Below, in pieces: positions 5,401-5,850 of a DNA stretch of 5,850 bases. The DNA comes from Alphaproteobacteria bacterium. Its GTDB lineage: Bacteria; Pseudomonadota; Alphaproteobacteria; Rickettsiales; UBA8987. The position numbers and the translations under genes were made by a program. The stretch covers positions 1 to 5,850 of the forward strand of contig JAHFPR010000133.1 of assembly GCA_023269645.1 (NCBI GenBank), in the 5' to 3' direction. The notes under the pieces were generated by a model. The model was not told the DNA's origin and did no database searches. It saw only the letters and a program-made list of their open reading frames with translations. Position 1 is the stretch's first letter. Each line of letters starts with the position of its first letter.

Positions 5401-5850
5401 GGTGGACGATGCAAACCACCGGGGCACTGACGATCAAGCAGCAGAGCGTGGCGGCGGGTATCTGCGTCGGTTGCAGTACATCCGACCTGAACATCACCAG
5501 CACCTATCTCGACCACTTCAATCTCGGCAGCCCGTCTTCCATCACGCTCGGCGATACGGTTAATACCGGCGGGGTGACTGTCAACTATGCCACCGCCTTC
5601 AGCAAGCCGGTGAGCTTCATCTCCAACAGCGGCTCGGATATTACGGTATCCGCCAACCTGACTTCCTCCTATGCCACCGGCACGGCGATTACGATTAATT
5701 CCGGGCAGGATATTACGGTGAATACCACCAAGACGATTGATGCCACCGCCGCCGATGGAACCACCACCGCGATCACGCTGGCCGCCGCGCGCAATATTAT
5801 TTTCAGCGGAACCAGCAAGGTGACATCGAGCGGCGGGGTGAATATTGACC
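2433..5850 (+). CDS. TpsA: HMW/FHA-type two-partner-secreted exoprotein, N-terminal part (runs off right edge)
   Basis: An open frame of 1139 codons continues past the window with no stop. It begins with a signal peptide: basic residues R6, R7 and R16, a hydrophobic core at about 17-28, and cleavage after QTLA at residue 33. Residues about 34-280 form the haemagglutination-activity/TPS domain, which recruits TpsB. The pattern WRSFNIAPDE (67-76), NRVNDI (91-96) and NPNGVFF (115-121) closely follows Haemophilus HMW1 (the 'FNI', 'NRV' and NPNGI elements). I do not see the FHA NPNL motif. A WLLDPVDITI element (436-445), common in FHA-like proteins, marks the start of the passenger. The remainder is a Gly/Asn/Thr/Ser-rich beta-helix with degenerate repeats at 584-955. 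Cysteines occur at 450/455, 719 and 1011/1014. The likely role is a surface or released adhesin. Toxin or haemolysin functions cannot be excluded without the C-terminus. Confidence 0.93.
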   Translation, partial: MLSGLRRIYSTSCLTRISVIAALFCIMPAQTLANPVGGTVSGGSAAISESGKNLTINQSTDKAIIDWRSFNIAPDERTQFKQPVASSFTLNRVNDIAASRIAGALTANGNIVIVNPNGVFFDRNSHVDVNGLLATSADIRNENFMAGALKFDKSGNPDASIINEGTITAKDAGLVGFVAPRVINSGVITANLGKVQLSSGDTATVDLYGDRLLEVAVSDKVKSQLVSNTGTIEADGGKIALTAAAGRQLVDSLISVKGELKAPAVAQAGGEIYIYAEGSNAVPMNVASAKGIKQGTSHVVIGGIVAVRGNDSGEKGGNIRILSDDIKVESEAVINASGQAGGGKVQIGGALHGEGALPAAVTDTVAEGAVIRADALADGNGGRVIVWSDDSTDFEGSIFARGAGTGNGGFVETSGHNLRALGSVNAGAPEGFGGLWLLDPVDITIDQASCTGTNCSSANTIATSLSTGTDVTIATDAGTGGNGDIILNGNIAVVNTSGAATVNLKMRPHRNVDILGNITATGKALNVTLDADYDQATPANGEITVGATISTNGGNIIMGGGSGLDADPTNATNSAWGNATQGDGIFLNGAVLTAAGGNIYLNGKGRLSGVDAQYGVSLVWATLSTTGSGAIVINGTGGGSGTTADYEDGINGDTSSITAGNAGSITLTGTGGAIDDDNSGVNMNGSTITASGTTPITFTGTGGGGANTNSDWNYGVVICDSTVTTSGSGAINVTGTGGGANNSLSDANDGVYLIGSSSIAKIESTGSSVITIVGTHISSASQVDKHGFNSESYFGSNNIIGGNSDSGNVSITTAASGMYLGHTTVKTSGNLSISGTGTGNSGVYLDTGNSIITTGSGNITLYGSGGNGVDDDYTSAINMNSSTISSVNGNITVSTDPANSGINSNTISMHSASITSSGSGNITITSRGADEAMLMDDSTIVATSGATVMDLKEEAYGTFWFSPGVIIGGGSTTGPITFMADTVQEYGATWWTMQTTGALTIKQQSVAAGICVGCSTSDLNITSTYLDHFNLGSPSSITLGDTVNTGGVTVNYATAFSKPVSFISNSGSDITVSANLTSSYATGTAITINSGQDITVNTTKTIDATAADGTTTAITLAAARNIIFSGTSKVTSSGGVNID
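4182..5297 (+). repeat. Degenerate beta-helix coil repeats within TpsA
   Basis: Residues 584-955 of TpsA repeat a loose pattern: G-(I/V)-x-(L/M)-x-x-S-x-I-T-x-S-G-S-G-x-I-x-(I/V)-x-G-T-G. Units start at about residues 584, 615, 649, 680, 715, 750, 817, 842, 876, 906 and 932, with a poorly matching unit near 787. The spacing varies from 25 to 35 residues. Examples are GVNMNGSTITASG (680), GVVICDSTVTTSGSG (715) and AINMNSSTISSVNGN (876). The copies differ at most positions at both protein and DNA level, so this is an old, diverged array rather than a recent tandem expansion. It fits stacked turns of a right-handed beta-helix. Confidence 0.75.

Noticed and set aside
3396..5516. A 706-codon open frame on the minus strand opposite tpsA
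   Set aside because: It is antisense to a clear signal-peptide, TPS-domain and beta-helix gene. Its product is a low-complexity mirror of the Gly/Thr/Asn-rich repeats, with no recognisable domain, and the codon bias of tpsA explains why stops are absent.

Overview
The window looks like a stretch of a Gram-negative bacterial chromosome. The proteins imply an outer membrane: a TpsB transporter with a signal peptide and a terminal Phe, and a Sec-exported TpsA. GC content is moderate in the coding regions, and the two intergenic regions are clearly AT-rich. The proteins suggest Proteobacteria. An alphaproteobacterium is a guess from the style of the transporter N-terminus and the TpsA sequence, not something the sequence proves.

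Layout. Positions 1-135 (minus strand) hold the first 45 codons of a major facilitator superfamily (MFS) transporter that leaves the window on the left. Positions 136-455 are a divergent AT-rich intergenic region with a perfect 19-bp palindrome. Positions 456-2183 (plus) encode a complete two-partner-secretion outer-membrane transporter (TpsB; ShlB/FhaC/HecB/HMW1B family). Positions 2184-2432 are a second AT-rich intergenic region with inverted repeats, a perfect extended -10 promoter and a strong Shine-Dalgarno sequence. From 2433 to the right edge runs the 5' part (1139 codons, no stop) of the cognate exoprotein TpsA. It has a signal peptide, an HMW1-like TPS secretion domain and a Gly/Asn/Thr/Ser-rich beta-helical passenger with degenerate repeats of about 25-35 residues.

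How they work together. TpsA would be exported by Sec. Its N-terminal TPS domain would then be recognised by the periplasmic POTRA domains of TpsB, and it would be threaded through the TpsB barrel to fold as a beta-helix at the cell surface. Such pairs serve adhesion, haemolysis or contact-dependent inhibition. The TpsA C-terminus, which would separate these, lies outside the window. The visible part most resembles large HMW/FHA-type adhesins. The MFS gene is divergent and shows no functional link.

This is a known type of system, and I see no evidence of a wholly new one. The most unusual signal is the tpsB-tpsA junction. An upstream leader segment is perfectly complementary to the tpsA Shine-Dalgarno, and the promoter lies between the two. 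Only read-through transcripts from tpsB would therefore carry the sequestering segment.
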